From positions 1 to 25,659 of the forward strand of contig JBIIJL010000026.1 of assembly GCA_044233795.1 (NCBI GenBank): a DNA stretch of 25,659 bases. The letters run 5' to 3'. The position numbers and the translations under genes are program-made. Numbering within the stretch: position 1 is the stretch's first letter; every line of letters begins with the position of its first letter. Below the pieces are notes generated by a model. It had not been told where the DNA came from. It saw only the letters and a program-made list of their open reading frames with translations, and did not search any database. Positions 24,435-25,659 of the stretch are shown in pieces. Source of the stretch: JBIIJL01 sp044233795. GTDB lineage: Bacteria > Pseudomonadota > Gammaproteobacteria > Legionellales > Legionellaceae.

Positions 24435-25659
24435 TTATTGACAATTTCTATAATTAATATAACGGGCATATTTAGCACATATAGCAAGCTTGATACCGTC
24501 CTCAGTCAACTTGGCTATTGCCCAATTGATTTGACGCAACATTTTTGGCTCACCTTCTTTGACAAGAAAACCAAAGAACACGTGTGGAAATTCTATAGGA
24601 GAAATGTATAAGTCATCACGCTTTGAGTCTTCAATATAAGATTGTGCAGTGCCTAACAACATAAAGACACCGCGCACCTTACCCGCATCTAATAAATCAA
24701 CTGCTTTGCCAACGGTATAAGGTTGAGATACTACGTTAAGCTTTGAATGTCGAGCATAGTGTTCTGCTGTTGAACCACCAAATACGGCTATGGGCTTACC
24801 ATTAATCGAACTAGCAGTAGATAGCTCTTGGTCCACGTTCGTGATATTCGTTACAAAACTTGCGGTGAAACCTGCAAAAAAGGTAAAAAATGTACCTGTA
24901 CATGCCAAAACCCAGAAAATAGACGCAACCCTTACAAATCTTGTTTGAGGAAATAAAGGCGGTTTACTGACCCTATTCACAAAACTGAGCGTTAAAAGAA
25001 TTTCCATCACTTGAAGATATGATCTTCCTTTCAGTTCGATTCGATCACGCTCAAAATACCAATAAATGTGCAGATACAACGCATACAACAAAATCAAACA
25101 TATCAACACCTCAACAGTGCGCCCTTCGAAAACAAGATCTAAACGCTCTAAGAAAGAAAGATGGATTTTTTTTGCAAGCAAAACATATTGGCCGTCAAAA
25201 TATGGTACAGTAAAATCAGAGGTTTTAATTCGATCTGATGAAATACCAATTGGTCCAATAGCAACATCAACGCTACCATTTTGTATTGCAGTAGTTGCAA
25301 GATTGGAGTTTTGACCAATCAATACATAATTGCATTTGTAGTGATTAATCCTCGCAACTGCTTGCCATAATTCAAAGGCAAGACCCTGGATATTGCCAGC
25401 AACATCGTAATAACTAAAAGGATGAATAGCGACTAATCCAACCGTCAAATTAGTTTGCTTAGTAGCTTTGATATCTTCAGGTTGTTCTTCTCTTAACTCC
25501 TTTAATGCACTTCTAAATACTGTAGCCGAAGAATCTTCTTGCGGAGGCCGGTCACCGGAGGGCTTGTTCTGCTGAACAGGATCCAGAGAATAAGCCAAGG
25601 ATAATTTAAAATACAGAACAAACCAAAAAATCCCTTTTAAAGTTATACTATTTTTTGAT
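24435..25659 (-). CDS. GluR0-like ligand-binding membrane protein (5' end outside window)
   Basis: The reading frame stays open to the right edge (407 codons to the stop). The first in-window residues (KGIFWFVLYFKLSLAYS) look like the end of a signal peptide, so the real ATG lies beyond 25659; the in-frame TTG at 25598 is not a convincing start. A periplasmic SBP_bac_3/PBPe domain is split in two. The first lobe has LTVGLVAIHPFSYYD, AIGPIGISSDRIKTSDFTVPYF; the second has KPIAVFGGSTAEHYA and ends in NYRNCQ. Between them lie two long hydrophobic helices (VEVLICLILLYALYLHIYWY, and IFWVLACTGTFFTFFAGFTASF) with a pore-loop-sized segment, the architecture of prokaryotic glutamate receptor channels. 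The usual TVGYG filter appears absent. A tethered sensor or transport-associated binding protein is an alternative. Confidence 0.75.
   Translation of the reverse strand, partial: SKNSITLKGIFWFVLYFKLSLAYSLDPVQQNKPSGDRPPQEDSSATVFRSALKELREEQPEDIKATKQTNLTVGLVAIHPFSYYDVAGNIQGLAFELWQAVARINHYKCNYVLIGQNSNLATTAIQNGSVDVAIGPIGISSDRIKTSDFTVPYFDGQYVLLAKKIHLSFLERLDLVFEGRTVEVLICLILLYALYLHIYWYFERDRIELKGRSYLQVMEILLTLSFVNRVSKPPLFPQTRFVRVASIFWVLACTGTFFTFFAGFTASFVTNITNVDQELSTASSINGKPIAVFGGSTAEHYARHSKLNVVSQPYTVGKAVDLLDAGKVRGVFMLLGTAQSYIEDSKRDDLYISPIEFPHVFFGFLVKEGEPKMLRQINWAIAKLTEDGIKLAICAKYARYINYRNCQ

Overview
The window looks like chromosomal DNA of an AT-rich gammaproteobacterium, most likely from the Legionellales/Coxiella-like group. 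This is inferred from gene content and protein resemblance; no 16S rRNA or other definitive marker is present. In favour are gatCAB (amidation of misacylated tRNA), a guaB-guaA-tadA string, a type IV pilus pilBCD cluster, sdhE-cptA divergent from ygfZ, ppsR, and a prpBCD methylcitrate locus. I see no tRNA, rRNA, IS element, CRISPR array or phage gene. Gene density is very high, with many 1-35 nt overlaps.

Layout. (1) 1-1120, minus: the 5' half of a fused-type anthranilate synthase, TrpE(G), cut by the window edge, with its own promoter. (2) 1205-4387, plus: gatC-gatA-gatB. (3) 4413-5043, minus: sdhE and a YgfX/CptA-like membrane protein, divergent from ygfZ (5118-6101, plus). (4) 6076-9579, minus: guaB-guaA-tadA, overlapping operon; tadA runs tail-to-tail into ygfZ. 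(5) 9580-9899: a 320-bp divergent gap with a good guaB promoter and a cluster of three adjacent hairpins. (6) 9900-14629, plus: pilB-pilC-pilD followed by an unrecognised 301-aa protein with cysteine-protease-like motifs. (7) 14742-19064, minus: membrane protein, Sel1-like repeat protein, purE, purK and a DipZ-like CcdA-thioredoxin fusion, tightly packed. (8) 19190-20005, plus: ppsR, tail-to-tail with (9) prpB-prpC-prpD (20002-23444, minus). (10) 23522-24310, minus: a PhzF-family isomerase. (11) 24435 to the right edge, minus: a GluR0-like protein, a periplasmic amino-acid-binding domain split by a membrane pore-type insert; its true start lies outside the window.

Most of the window is housekeeping: purine synthesis (guaAB, purEK), translation fidelity (gatCAB, tadA), Fe-S/flavoprotein maintenance (ygfZ, sdhE) and central carbon control (ppsR, prpBCD). 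The parts most worth following up are the cysteine-protease-like gene behind pilD, the glutamate-receptor-like protein whose potassium-type filter appears to be replaced, the hairpin cluster between guaB and pilB, and the two uncharacterised genes leading the purEK-dipZ string. I did not find a clear multi-gene undescribed system.
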